From an uncultured Acetatifactor sp. (lineage in GTDB: Bacteria > Bacillota > Clostridia > Lachnospirales > Lachnospiraceae): 64,000 nucleotides of DNA. The stretch is from positions 189,045 to 253,044 of the forward strand of contig CAJTSE010000004.1 in NCBI GenBank assembly GCA_910578815.1, in the 5' to 3' direction. The notes below the pieces were generated by a model. That model was not told where the DNA came from. It saw only the letters and a program-made list of their open reading frames with translations, and did not search any database. Made by a program: the position numbers and the translations under genes. Below are positions 15,831 through 25,303 of the stretch, piece by piece (position 1 is the first letter of the stretch; the number at the start of each line of letters is the position of its first letter).

Positions 15831-18062
15831 ATGAAGTTACTATATACATTAAATGAGTCTCAGCAAAAGGCCCTGGAGCTGCGGGACGGGGAAAGTGTCT
15901 GGTACTGTGTACCCGTGGACCTGCAGTTTGATAACAGAGAAAAATGTGCAAGGTCTTCTTATACAGAGGGGTCCTGGATTGTGGTGACGAAAGAGCGGCT
16001 TATGTTGCTGGACGGCAGCGTGAAAGCGGCGGAGTACCGGCTGGCGGACTGCGAGAAAATCAAGTGTGAGCATCAGGTTTACAGCGGCATCCTTACGGTA
16101 TTTCAAAAGGATGGGTCCACTTCCTGCGCGGCAAGGTTTTCCATGCGCCATATTATCCGTGTGGCATATGTGGCCAGGGGCGCCCAGACCATTATCAATG
16201 CCGGAGAAGAAGGAAGAGTACTTTCCGATTCGGACCGAGTTACAAGCCGGGAATATGAAAAATATTGTGAGAAATGCGGCCGTGCCCTGCCGGGGACCAG
16301 CAAGTGCCCCTATTGTGACGGGAAGGGGGATGTGCTGAAAAAGTTTTTTGCGCTCTGCGGAGAATTTACGGGAAGACTGATTCTGCTTTCGGTGATGCTG
16401 CTGTTCATTGCGGCGGTAAACCTGCTTTCACCCATGGTACAAAGACGGTTTATTGACGAAGCGCTTACCGACGGAAGCGGTACTTTTACCCAGCTCTGGT
16501 GGTTTGTCGGTATTACCTTTGCATTGATGGTGCTGGGGCTGGCATTAGGTATCGGCCGGTACTGGTTTTGTGCCAGGCTGGGAGCTTCGATCAGTCTGAG
16601 TCTGCGGAAAAAGTTATACTATAAGATCCAGGTGCTGTCTTTGTCCTTTATTAATAACAGAAAACCGGGAGAGCTGATGAACCGTGTTTCACGGGATACA
16701 AGGCAGATCAGGGAATTTATGGAGCAGGTCTTTGGTGATATGCTTTCCACCCTGGTGACAATGATCGTGTCTTTGGTGATGATGTTTATCATTAGCTGGA
16801 AAATGTCTCTGCTGTCACTGATGTTTGTGGTGGTAGTGTTTGTGGTGACGAAGGCTTTCTGGCATCATATTCGGACGATCTTCCACAGGCAGTGGCTGAA
16901 ATTTGACGATTTAAGCAGTAACCTGCAGGATATTATTTCCGGTATGCGGATTGTAAAATCCTTTGGACAGGAGGAACGGGAGAGCGCAAAGTTTACAGGA
17001 AAAACCAGAGAATTTGCTGCAATTCAGAAGAAAAACGAGACTTTTTGGGCAGTATTTTTTCCCATTCTTACTTTTTTGCTGGGAGCCGGTACTTATATTG
17101 CCATCTATTTCGGAGGCATTCAGGTACTTGACGGAGACATGACGGTGGGCCGGCTGGTACAGTTTGTCACTTATAATGGCTATTTGTTTGGGCCCTTGAG
17201 TTGGATGACGCATCTACCCCGCCAGGTGATGCAGATGGTGACCAGTCTGAATCGAATTTATGATGTGCTGGATGAAGAGCCCATGCTGGCGGACAAGGAA
17301 AACAGTAAGGCATTTCCCATCAAAGGAGCTTTTGAGTTTGAAAAGGTATCTTTCGGATACCAAACTTATGAGCCGGTATTGGAAAATATCAGCTTTACGG
17401 TAAAGCCGGGAGAAATGATCGGACTGGTGGGTGCTTCCGGTACCGGGAAATCCACCCTGATCAACCTGATTATGCGTCTGTATGATGTAGACCAGGGCAG
17501 CATTACCTTAGATGGCTGCGACCTGCGGGATGTTCAGATGGAAAGTTTGCACTCCCAGATCGGCGTAGTACTGCAGGAGACCTTCCTGTTTTCAGGGAGC
17601 ATTTTGGCCAATATCCGCTTTGCCAAGCAGGATGCTACCTTAGAAGAGGTGATCCGGGCAGCCAGAGCGGCCAATGCCCATGATTTTATCTGTAAGACGC
17701 CGGACGGCTATAATACCTATGTGGGAGAACACGGCTATAATTTATCCGGCGGCGAACGGCAGAGGATTGCCATTGCCAGAGCGATTTTAAATGATCCCAG
17801 AATCCTGATCTTAGACGAGGCAACCTCCGCCCTGGATACGGAAAGTGAGTACTTGATTCAGCAGGCGCTGGACCGTCTGGTGAAGGGCCGGACTACATTT
17901 GCCATTGCTCACAGACTTTCTACTCTGCGCAATGCCGACAGGCTGGTAGTTATTGATAAGCACGGCGTGGCGGAGATCGGAACACACAACGAGCTTTTGG
18001 AGCAGAAGGGAATTTATTATGGGCTGGTGAATGCCCAGTTGAAAATGAGTGAAACGGCTTAG
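15831..18062 (+). CDS. second ABC half-exporter with zinc ribbon
   Basis: A 743-residue exporter subunit with the same order as the gene at 12638: N-terminal soluble domain, zinc ribbon (CEKCG and CPYCDG at about residues 145-165), membrane domain (about 175-460) and ATPase with GASGTGKST, LSGGERQR and ILILDEATSALD, then IAHRLSTL. GGGAG lies 9 bases before the ATG. Its sequence differs enough from the first that a heterodimer is likely. Walker and signature motifs are intact in both, so both sites may be active. Confidence 0.87.
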   Translation: MKLLYTLNESQQKALELRDGESVWYCVPVDLQFDNREKCARSSYTEGSWIVVTKERLMLLDGSVKAAEYRLADCEKIKCEHQVYSGILTVFQKDGSTSCAARFSMRHIIRVAYVARGAQTIINAGEEGRVLSDSDRVTSREYEKYCEKCGRALPGTSKCPYCDGKGDVLKKFFALCGEFTGRLILLSVMLLFIAAVNLLSPMVQRRFIDEALTDGSGTFTQLWWFVGITFALMVLGLALGIGRYWFCARLGASISLSLRKKLYYKIQVLSLSFINNRKPGELMNRVSRDTRQIREFMEQVFGDMLSTLVTMIVSLVMMFIISWKMSLLSLMFVVVVFVVTKAFWHHIRTIFHRQWLKFDDLSSNLQDIISGMRIVKSFGQEERESAKFTGKTREFAAIQKKNETFWAVFFPILTFLLGAGTYIAIYFGGIQVLDGDMTVGRLVQFVTYNGYLFGPLSWMTHLPRQVMQMVTSLNRIYDVLDEEPMLADKENSKAFPIKGAFEFEKVSFGYQTYEPVLENISFTVKPGEMIGLVGASGTGKSTLINLIMRLYDVDQGSITLDGCDLRDVQMESLHSQIGVVLQETFLFSGSILANIRFAKQDATLEEVIRAARAANAHDFICKTPDGYNTYVGEHGYNLSGGERQRIAIARAILNDPRILILDEATSALDTESEYLIQQALDRLVKGRTTFAIAHRLSTLRNADRLVVIDKHGVAEIGTHNELLEQKGIYYGLVNAQLKMSETA

Positions 18063-18085
18063 CCGCGACACGGAGGGAAAGCCAG

Positions 18086-18688
18086 TTGAAAAACAACATA
18101 ATTATTGCCGGTGTGCCGCGGGCGGGGAAGAGTACGATTTCTCACAGGCTTGCTGCACGGTACGGCTATCAGCATGTCAGCATGGATTCTATTATAGCGG
18201 GATTTGAAAAGTGTTTTCCAGAAACCGGTGTCAACACCTATGCCGGTTTATCTTCCATGGATACGCTTCACATCATCAGCGGTAAAATGGCGCCTTTTGT
18301 CCGGGCTATGCTTGACAGCGCCGAATATGATGAATTTGAGCCCGGTATGGTATTGGATATGTATCAGCTCCTTCCGGAGGATTACATGAAGTACATAAAC
18401 GGAGCAAACTGCGAAATATTTTATTTCCTCACCTCTGACGTAACGCCGGAAGAGCGGTTTGCAATTCAGAAGAAATACGATACGGAGAAGGACTATACTT
18501 TTTACAAGGCTGACGAGGAGCTTAAGGAAGGCGCCGTTTACATCGTGGAACAGAGCAGGCTGATGAAAGAACAATGTCTGCAATACGGTTTGCGGTATTT
18601 TGAGACTGCCAGGGACAGGGAGCGGATCTTCGAGGATTTTCTCAGGCATTCGTGTAGTGTTTTCTCAGGGAGGGTATCCGCCGATTGA
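18086..18688 (+). CDS. P-loop nucleotide kinase-like protein
   Basis: A 200-residue protein with Walker A GVPRAGKST at residues 8-16, then RLAARYGYQHVSMDSII in the layout of adenylate/shikimate kinases. The middle (EPGMVLDMYQLLPEDYMKYI) replaces the usual LID region. The TTG at 18086 is chosen because GGAGGG lies 8 bases before it and no ATG fits. It starts 23 bases after the second ABC gene and so may share its transcript. Substrate unknown. Confidence 0.7.
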   Translation: MKNNIIIAGVPRAGKSTISHRLAARYGYQHVSMDSIIAGFEKCFPETGVNTYAGLSSMDTLHIISGKMAPFVRAMLDSAEYDEFEPGMVLDMYQLLPEDYMKYINGANCEIFYFLTSDVTPEERFAIQKKYDTEKDYTFYKADEELKEGAVYIVEQSRLMKEQCLQYGLRYFETARDRERIFEDFLRHSCSVFSGRVSAD

Positions 18689-18744
18689 CTTTTGCTTTGG
18701 CAGCGGATATTATCTTTATTAAAGTGCATGAAGGGAGCGGCTTG

Positions 18745-20277
18745 GTGAGATTTATCAGGGGAGCAATCGGCGAGTCTGCCAAATCCGTATTGCCCATAGC
18801 GGCAATCGTTTTGGTTTTAAGTGTAAGTCTGGCATCTTTGGATTCCGGCATATTGGTACTGTTCATTTTCGGAACGGTTTTTCTGATCCTGGGCATGAGC
18901 CTGTTTACCATTGGGTCCGGCATGTCCATGCAGCCCTTGGGCGAAGGTATCGGTGTACAGATCAGCAGATCAAAAAAATTTCTGGCGGCCATTTTGGTCA
19001 GCTTTGTTTTGGGTGCGTTGATTACGATTGCGGAACCTGACCTTCAGGTTCTTGCGGAACAGGTTCCCTCTATTCCAAACCTGGTGTTGATTTTGTCTGT
19101 GGCGCTGGGGGTAGGAATTTTTCTTGTGATTTCCATGGTGAGAACGAAAAAGAATATTCCGCTTTCACGGCTGCTTTTGATATTTTACCTGGCGGTCATG
19201 GTGCTGGCGGTCTTTGCTCCCAGCGAGTTTATTCCTACGGCCTTTGATTCAGGCGGTGTGACTACAGGGCCAATCACGGTTCCCTTTATCATGGCGCTTG
19301 GTACAGGTATGGCTTCTATTAAAGGAGGAAAGCATTCCGGGGAAGACAGCTTCGGCCTTGTGGCCTTGTGCAGTATCGGCCCCATATTATCAGTGCTGAT
19401 CTTAAGCATTTGTTTTTCGCCTGTGCCGGAGACTACCCAGACGATTTTAGGCGAATATCTTACTACAAAGGACGCATTTTTGTTTTTCCTGCGGGAGATG
19501 CCCTTGTATGCAAAAGAAGTATTGATTGCGTTTTTGCCCATTGTGGGAGTGTTTCTGATATTCCAGATATTCTACAGGAGATTTCATAAGCATCAGATGA
19601 TCAGGATCAGCGTAGGAATGCTGTATACCTATATTGGTCTGGTACTGTTCCTGACGGGGGCAAATGCCGGGTTCATGCCTGCGGGCAGGCTGATCGGTGC
19701 AAAAATTGCGGAGAGAGAGCATCGGTACCTACTGGTCGCAGTGGGTATGCTGATGGGATATTTTGTGGTATCGGCGGAGCCTGCAGTACATACTTTAAAA
19801 AAGCAGGTAGAAGAGGTGACCAACGGCGCTATATCCCAGCAATCCATAGGCCGGGCCCTGTCCATGGGCGTGGGTCTGTCGGTGGGGGTTTCCATGCTGC
19901 GTGTTTTGACAGGGATTCCGATTTATCCGTTTCTGATAGGCGGTTATGTGATTTCTCTTGCCATTACCTTTTTTGTACCGCCCATCTATACAGGTATTGC
20001 TTTTGACTCCGGCGGCGTTGCCAGCGGCCCGATGACGACTACCTTTATGCTGCCCTTTGCCATGGGAGCATGTGAAGCCTGCGGCGGCAATGTTATGACA
20101 GATGCCTTCGGCCTGGTAGCCATGGTAGCTATGACTCCTTTGATTACCATTCAGGTGCTGGGGCTGTGGAGTAATGTGAAGAGAAAGAGAAGGATCGCAA
20201 GGGCGCATCAGGAGTTGAGCCAGATAGAGGATATTATCCTGTATTATGATGAGAGAGAAGAGGAGGTGGAGGCGTGA
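18745..20277 (+). CDS. DUF1538 integral membrane protein
   Basis: About 510 residues with two homologous halves of DUF1538, each with several membrane helices. The paired motif AFDSGGVTTGP (first half) and AFDSGGVASGPMTT (second half), each followed by a Gly-rich helix and DSFGLVAL or DAFGLVAM, is the family hallmark. A transporter role is widely assumed but not proven. The GTG at 18745 has GGGAG 7 bases upstream; an open frame reaches back to 18685. Its stop overlaps the start of the PII-like gene by 4 bases, so the two are coupled. Confidence 0.8.
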   Translation: MRFIRGAIGESAKSVLPIAAIVLVLSVSLASLDSGILVLFIFGTVFLILGMSLFTIGSGMSMQPLGEGIGVQISRSKKFLAAILVSFVLGALITIAEPDLQVLAEQVPSIPNLVLILSVALGVGIFLVISMVRTKKNIPLSRLLLIFYLAVMVLAVFAPSEFIPTAFDSGGVTTGPITVPFIMALGTGMASIKGGKHSGEDSFGLVALCSIGPILSVLILSICFSPVPETTQTILGEYLTTKDAFLFFLREMPLYAKEVLIAFLPIVGVFLIFQIFYRRFHKHQMIRISVGMLYTYIGLVLFLTGANAGFMPAGRLIGAKIAEREHRYLLVAVGMLMGYFVVSAEPAVHTLKKQVEEVTNGAISQQSIGRALSMGVGLSVGVSMLRVLTGIPIYPFLIGGYVISLAITFFVPPIYTGIAFDSGGVASGPMTTTFMLPFAMGACEACGGNVMTDAFGLVAMVAMTPLITIQVLGLWSNVKRKRRIARAHQELSQIEDIILYYDEREEEVEA

Positions 20278-20945
20278 GGGCAGACAGGCAGGATCAGATC
20301 ATGCTGATCGTTTCCATCATAGAACGAGGCAGAGCGAAAGCATGTATAGAGATGCTTGACAAGAGGAATATTGGTTTTCATATGCAGTGCGTGGGCCAGG
20401 GCACGGCTTCTTCGGAGATGATGGATATATTAGGACTTGGCAGCAGCGATAAGGATATTGTATTAAGTTATGCGCCACGCAGAAGTGTGGCGGCGCTGGC
20501 AGCAGAGCTGACTAAGGACATGAGTTCCGGCAAGGGCTATAACGGTCTGATGATGCTTTTGTCCACATCGGCCATCAACAAGGTAGCGGCGGAGCTGCTT
20601 TTACAGTCCGAAGGGAATGAGATCGAGGGGGAGGAAAGCGCTATGAAGAGCGAGTATCGTCACAGTCTGATATTGATCACTGTCAATCAGGGATATGCGG
20701 ATGCGGTTATGCAGACCGCAAAAAAAGCCGGAGCTACAGGAGGCACCGTGATTCGCGCAAGGCTTGCCGGGGCGGAACAAATGATAGATCTGCAGGTGCA
20801 GGAGGAAAAGGAGATCATTGCCATCCTGGCGGCAGACAGTGTGCGTAATCAGATTATGGAGGAGATAAACGCGGAGTTCGGTCTGCGGGCGGAGGCCAGG
20901 GGAGTGGTCTGTGCGGTGCCTGTGGATCGGGCCATGAAAATATAG
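20274..20945 (+). CDS. tandem PII-like regulatory protein
   Basis: A 223-residue protein of two ferredoxin-like repeats: IMLIVSIIERGRAKACIEML (about 9-28) and SLILITVNQGYADAVMQTAKKAGATGGTVIRAR (about 130-162). This is the GlnB/PII fold, with KKAGATGGTV matching the T-loop entry of PII-type proteins. GTG start, overlapping the DUF1538 stop. In PII systems such proteins bind ATP/ADP and gate a membrane protein, so it probably regulates the DUF1538 partner. Confidence 0.75.
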   Translation: MRADRQDQIMLIVSIIERGRAKACIEMLDKRNIGFHMQCVGQGTASSEMMDILGLGSSDKDIVLSYAPRRSVAALAAELTKDMSSGKGYNGLMMLLSTSAINKVAAELLLQSEGNEIEGEESAMKSEYRHSLILITVNQGYADAVMQTAKKAGATGGTVIRARLAGAEQMIDLQVQEEKEIIAILAADSVRNQIMEEINAEFGLRAEARGVVCAVPVDRAMKI

Positions 20946-21018
20946 AGAGATTTCTTATCGGAGATTTAACTGTGTAGGAATGTCTGACAATCCGTATTGA
21001 AGAGGTGAAACGAGGTTT

Positions 21019-23070
21019 ATGGATACAAAGAAACTTACAGAGCTGCTGGTGGAATCCAGTGAAATATACAGCCAGTCCAGGTGCATTCCGTGGTGGAAGA
21101 CCAGTATGGAGAAGGCTGATGATTTTGACGAAGATAAATATTTCACGCCAAAGACAGTGGAAGAGGTGAATACCTGCGTGGCGGAATGTGAAAAGGAAGA
21201 GCTGCTTACGCCGAGGGGGCATGGCGGCTTCACCTTATTTCATCTGCTGGTATGGCATAATTTTTATGATGCTGTGGAGGGAATCCTTCGCAGCGGAAAA
21301 CCGGAGAAAGGAACTATTGATTTGACTGATCATGCAGGGCAGGGTATTACCCCCTTTCTTCTGGCTTGTGCTCAGGGGAATCTTGCCATGGTAAAGCTTT
21401 TGCTGGAGTACGGGGCCGATGCTTTATTCTGTGACAAGAGGGGGAGAAATGCCTTTCATTTTCTGGCGTATCCTGATATTGAGATTCTGGAGAAAAATCC
21501 GGCCTGTCTGGAGCAAAGTGTGGATCAAAGAGGAGAGATTGCCCGTCTGCTGACCTGCGATATAAACCTGGAAAGTGAAGAAGGGCTTACACCCTTGGCG
21601 TATTTATTGTCCCACGATTACTGTTCCGATTATACGTGGCCGTTGACGGAAATTTATCTGGAAAAGGGTGCGAAAACCGACTATGTGGATGAAGACGGTA
21701 ATACCCTTCTGATGCTGGCCAGAAGGAACGGCCACATTACGGCGGCGCTGCAGCTGATGAAAAACTGTCCGGAATTATTGGATGTGGAAAATAAGGCCGG
21801 AATAAACCCTATTCGGCATGCTGTCGAATATAGGAACATGGCCATGTATTTTGCACTGCTGGATCATGGAGCAGCAAAGGTTCCTGATGCCTGTATGGAA
21901 ATGTTTCCTTTAAGTCAGATTACCAGTAATGCGTATTGTGACATATCTGATGACAACAGGGATGCCTTAAGCATGGCGCTGTATCTGACGGCAAAAATGA
22001 TCACCCGGATGGATCCTGATGACGAGGATGAGGTGGGTGAGATTTCCGAGCTGTTGCATAATGGGTTGATTGCCGATAAAGAGGGACATTTACTGGATGT
22101 CTGCAGGGAAATGAAGATTGATTTTACCATGCCTGTATATTACAGGGGTGACATGTTTTGTCTCAGGGATGAGTGTCTGCATTCTGCCTACGGGATAACG
22201 GTACTGAAAAAGCTCCTGGAGATGGGAGTGGACATGAATATGGCGGTGATAAAGGGACGGACGCCGGCGGCTATCATTGCTTCATTGGAGAAGCGGACGT
22301 ACAAAGAGGACGAGGCATTTTTTGCGGAAGCGGCAGAATTGTTTTCTAAAGATTCCATGGAGCAGACAGATAATGAGGGCAGGGCGGCGGTTCACTATGC
22401 CGCGGAAAGAGGTCATGCCGGTATGCTTCAGGTTATGATCGAAAAGGGAGTCAATATTAATCTTACACAGGACGAGCCAGGGGATGCCGGAGTCACGGCG
22501 CTTCACTGTGCCTGTGTCCGGGGTCATGAGGACGTGGTCAGGCTGCTGATGGCCGCCGGGGCGGATGATACACTGGCAAATCCGGACGGTGAGACGCCTG
22601 CTCATTATGTGGTAAAGGAGCGGCGCTTTGGCGGCAGCATTTCGCCGGAGCAGATGAGCAGTCTTTTAAGGGAACTGAAAAATATCAATATTCCTAGGGA
22701 GGATGGGAGAACGCCGTTGATGCTGCTAAAGCATTTTGGGCAGGATTATGAACTGCTTTCCCTGTTCCTGGACAGGGGCGCAGATGTAAATCATGCGGAT
22801 CAGAACGGGGTTACTCTGTTGATGCTGCATACAGACAAGGACGACGCCAAGGAGCTGATTCGTGCCGGCGCCGATGTGAATCTGGCAGACAACGAGGGAA
22901 ATACTGCTCTTCATTATGCACTGGAATGCTGCTCCGAGGGAAGCGCCCGCTATTTGATTAAGAAGGGCGCCGATTACAATCGCTATAACAACCGGGGCGT
23001 TACCCCTGCGCAGATGGCAGCGGAACAGGGGCTGGATATGGTGCTGGAGCTGATGACGGATATTCGGTAG
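21019..23070 (+). CDS. ankyrin repeat protein
   Basis: A 683-residue protein made largely of ankyrin repeats: GITPFLLACAQGNLAMVKLLLEYGAD (about 112-137), GNTLLMLARRNGHITAALQLM, GRAAVHYAAERGHAGMLQVMIEKGVN, GVTALHCACVRGHEDVVRLLMAAGAD, and three more near the C-terminus ending GVTPAQMAAEQGLDMVLELM. No signal peptide or catalytic domain is visible. The ATG at 21019 has AAGAGG upstream. It is a protein-binding scaffold; the partner is unknown. It is followed by a tRNA gene and has no operon partner. Confidence 0.9.
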   Translation: MDTKKLTELLVESSEIYSQSRCIPWWKTSMEKADDFDEDKYFTPKTVEEVNTCVAECEKEELLTPRGHGGFTLFHLLVWHNFYDAVEGILRSGKPEKGTIDLTDHAGQGITPFLLACAQGNLAMVKLLLEYGADALFCDKRGRNAFHFLAYPDIEILEKNPACLEQSVDQRGEIARLLTCDINLESEEGLTPLAYLLSHDYCSDYTWPLTEIYLEKGAKTDYVDEDGNTLLMLARRNGHITAALQLMKNCPELLDVENKAGINPIRHAVEYRNMAMYFALLDHGAAKVPDACMEMFPLSQITSNAYCDISDDNRDALSMALYLTAKMITRMDPDDEDEVGEISELLHNGLIADKEGHLLDVCREMKIDFTMPVYYRGDMFCLRDECLHSAYGITVLKKLLEMGVDMNMAVIKGRTPAAIIASLEKRTYKEDEAFFAEAAELFSKDSMEQTDNEGRAAVHYAAERGHAGMLQVMIEKGVNINLTQDEPGDAGVTALHCACVRGHEDVVRLLMAAGADDTLANPDGETPAHYVVKERRFGGSISPEQMSSLLRELKNINIPREDGRTPLMLLKHFGQDYELLSLFLDRGADVNHADQNGVTLLMLHTDKDDAKELIRAGADVNLADNEGNTALHYALECCSEGSARYLIKKGADYNRYNNRGVTPAQMAAEQGLDMVLELMTDIR

Positions 23071-23095
23071 GCGGAATATTGTAGGAATTTACCTA

Positions 23096-23123
23096 TTGAT
23101 TTTTTTCGCCGGTGTGTTAAAAT
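23096..23123 (+). promoter_or_regulatory. tRNA promoter
   Basis: TTGATT at 23096-23101 and TAAAAT at 23118-23123 with a 16-base spacer, 9 bases before the mature 5' end of the tRNA. Confidence 0.65.
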
Positions 23124-23132
23124 AAGGTAAAT

Positions 23133-23206
23133 GGAAGCATAGCTCAGCCGGGATGAGCGTTCGCCTCACACGCGAAAGGTCAGGGGTTCGAGCCCCCTTG
23201 CTTCCA
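23133..23206 (+). tRNA. tRNA-Val (anticodon CAC)
   Basis: 74 bases fold as a full cloverleaf: 7-bp acceptor GGAAGCA/TGCTTCC, D arm starting at GCTC, anticodon stem TTCGC/GCGAA around the loop CTCACAC (anticodon CAC, valine), 5-base variable loop and T arm AGGGG-TTCGAGC-CCCCT. The discriminator is A and CCA is not encoded. The downstream hairpin at 23221 is its likely terminator. Confidence 0.93.
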
Positions 23207-23220
23207 TTTTTTTATTAATG

Positions 23221-23267
23221 CCGCAAATCTGAGATTTTTGATGGAAATTAAAGGTTTGCGGTTTTTT
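23221..23267 (+). terminator. intrinsic terminator after the tRNA
   Basis: CCGCAAA at 23221-23227 pairs with TTTGCGG at 23255-23261 and is followed by six T (23262-23267). A second small internal pairing lies in the loop. Confidence 0.7.
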
Positions 23268-23375
23268 ATGTCCCCTGGCACCGTTTCATCCTGATTTATA
23301 CAATCAGATTGTTTTTAACGAGGCGGCAGGATATACTATATGGCCCCGCTTATATCGAGCATCAGAGGGAAGAAT

Positions 23376-23483
23376 ATGTTCGGCATTAAGGAAACGGAAT
23401 TAATTTATGCTGAATATCTGGACATTGAAGGCAATGACGCAGAGAAAATCTTATCTAAGGCGATAAGAAATATAACGGAATGA
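23376..23483 (+). CDS. small ORF, 35 residues
   Basis: An ATG with AGAGGG 6 bases upstream opens a 35-codon frame with a protein-like composition (IKETELIYAEYLDIEGND, then AEKILSKAIRN). It lies between the tRNA terminator and the phosphatase-deacylase gene. It could be a short gene or the tail of a deleted one. No family recognised. Confidence 0.3.
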   Translation: MFGIKETELIYAEYLDIEGNDAEKILSKAIRNITE

Positions 23484-23532
23484 TAACTAATGTCAGCGGA
23501 GAAACCGGGGATTTTCGGACAAGGAGACCAAC

Positions 23533-25233
23533 ATGGCACATCAGATTAAGACAAGCATACAGCACATTCCTGCGGAGCCGGGGCAGCGTATCCTGGCAGT
23601 CAGCGACATACACGGCCACCCGGACCGGCTGTTTCAGCTTTTGCGGCAGCTGCATTACGGGAAAAACGATATACTGGTGATCGTTGGGGACCTGATTGAA
23701 AAGGGGCCGGAGAGCCTGCGGGTGGTGCAGTATGTGATGGACCTGGCCAGGCAGCATCCCGTCTATGTGTCCATGGGAAACGTGGATCTGGGGCGGATTC
23801 TAAAAGCAGATAATGATTCCCCAGAAGGTGTGGCGGATTGGGCGGGCTTCCTGCATTGGGCGGAGCGGACCTGGGGCGGAAGCCTTTTTTCCGAGATGCT
23901 GGCAGACATGGGGATTTCCCTTGACCAGGTGACGGGGGAGAGGGCTGCCGAGTACCGCAGCAGGATGCTGGAGCAGTTTCAGGAGGAATTGGAATTCCTT
24001 TGGAGCAGGCCTACGATTCTGACCGCGGGAAAGTACATTTTCGTCCATGGCGGCATACCCACAGAGGATGTGCAGAGTCTTGCAGGAACGGACCCACAGC
24101 CGTACCTGAAAAACGACGATTATTATCATCAGGGGTATACATTCCGGGATCATATTGTGGTGACGGGGCACTGGCCCACCTGCCTTTACCGTGCGGACCG
24201 GGAGGACGTAAGCCCCCTGTTTGATAGAGAGAGGGGAATCCTGTGTATAGACGGGGGAAACAGCCTGAAACGTTCCGGGCAGTTAAACGGCATCATCATT
24301 CCCGATAGTCAGGCGGATATGGAAGACATCAGCTGGGCAGGGTATGACGGCGCTCTGCGGGTGGAGGCCCTGGAAGGACAGGAGGGCCGGGCAGCAGGGC
24401 TGCATATTCAGTATTTTGCAAGCGAGGTGGAGCAGTTATCTCAGGATGGGGACATGGGAGAATGGAGGCAGCTTTCCTCTGGAAAAACCTTTTCGGGTCC
24501 CATGAAGTGGACGTATCGTGACGATAAGGGAGTGCTGCACTACAGCGACTACGCGGATACTGTGCTTTCCGTGTCTCCGGGGGACCAGTTGTCCGTGATC
24601 GAGCAGACCCGGTCCGGATATTACTGTAAAAAGAACGGTTTGGCCGGCTGGTATCAGGGGAAGGCGCGGCCGGTGGAACAGCACCTTGTATTGCAGTCCG
24701 GGGGGCCGGACCGGCAGGAGGGCCATCGCCGGGAACGGGAGCTGATGGTATATGAGCTGCTGGAGCGGCTGCACATTCCCTACGAGCGGATTGACCATAT
24801 ACAGGCTGATACCATGGAGGCCTGCCAGGCGGTGGAAGAGGCACTGCAGGGGGCGGTAATCTGTAAGAACCTGTTTTTATGTAATCGTCAGCGGACTGCA
24901 TTTTATCTGTTGATGATGCCCGGAGATAAGGCATTTAAGACGAAGGAACTCTCCGCGCAGATCGGCAGCTCCAGGCTGTCCTTTGGGGAGGCGGTTTATA
25001 TGGAGCGGTATCTGCATATCAGTCCGGGCAGCGTCAGCGTTATGGGACTGATGAACGATAGGGAGCAAAAGGTGCAGCTGCTGATAGACCGGGATATTCT
25101 GCAGGAGGAATATCTTGGCTGTCATCCCTGTATGAATACTTCCAGTCTCCGCCTGCGGATGAAGGATTTGCTGGAGACCTTCCTGCCTGCGGTGGGGCAT
25201 GAGCCGTTGTATGTGGAGCTTAAGGGAGACTGA
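23533..25233 (+). CDS. metallophosphatase fused to YbaK/prolyl-tRNA deacylase-like domain
   Basis: A 566-residue fusion. Residues 15-245 are a calcineurin-like phosphatase with VSDIHGH, VGDLIEKG, MGNVD, FVHGG and VVTGHWPT, covering the metal-binding Asp, His and Asn. Residues about 300-390 may be an SH3-like linker. Residues about 395-566 match YbaK/PrdX-type deacylases that clear mischarged tRNA: IPYERIDHIQADTMEACQAVEE, GAVICKNLFLCN, FYLLMMPGDKAFKTKELS, then PGSVSVMGLMND. The start has AAGGAG 8 bases upstream. Each domain is recognised with confidence; the joint role is unknown. Confidence 0.82.
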   Translation: MAHQIKTSIQHIPAEPGQRILAVSDIHGHPDRLFQLLRQLHYGKNDILVIVGDLIEKGPESLRVVQYVMDLARQHPVYVSMGNVDLGRILKADNDSPEGVADWAGFLHWAERTWGGSLFSEMLADMGISLDQVTGERAAEYRSRMLEQFQEELEFLWSRPTILTAGKYIFVHGGIPTEDVQSLAGTDPQPYLKNDDYYHQGYTFRDHIVVTGHWPTCLYRADREDVSPLFDRERGILCIDGGNSLKRSGQLNGIIIPDSQADMEDISWAGYDGALRVEALEGQEGRAAGLHIQYFASEVEQLSQDGDMGEWRQLSSGKTFSGPMKWTYRDDKGVLHYSDYADTVLSVSPGDQLSVIEQTRSGYYCKKNGLAGWYQGKARPVEQHLVLQSGGPDRQEGHRRERELMVYELLERLHIPYERIDHIQADTMEACQAVEEALQGAVICKNLFLCNRQRTAFYLLMMPGDKAFKTKELSAQIGSSRLSFGEAVYMERYLHISPGSVSVMGLMNDREQKVQLLIDRDILQEEYLGCHPCMNTSSLRLRMKDLLETFLPAVGHEPLYVELKGD

Positions 25234-25248
25234 GATGAAAGATTTGTG

Positions 25249-25277
25249 TTGTCTTGTCCGGGCGCCAGTGATATACT
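25249..25277 (+). promoter_or_regulatory. promoter of the dead lipoprotein gene
   Basis: TTGTCT at 25249-25254 and TATACT at 25272-25277 with a 17-base spacer. Its spacer and downstream bases resemble a second promoter at 26262-26290. Confidence 0.6.
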
Positions 25278-25303
25278 GATGTAAGTTTAAGGAGGAGATT
25301 TTT

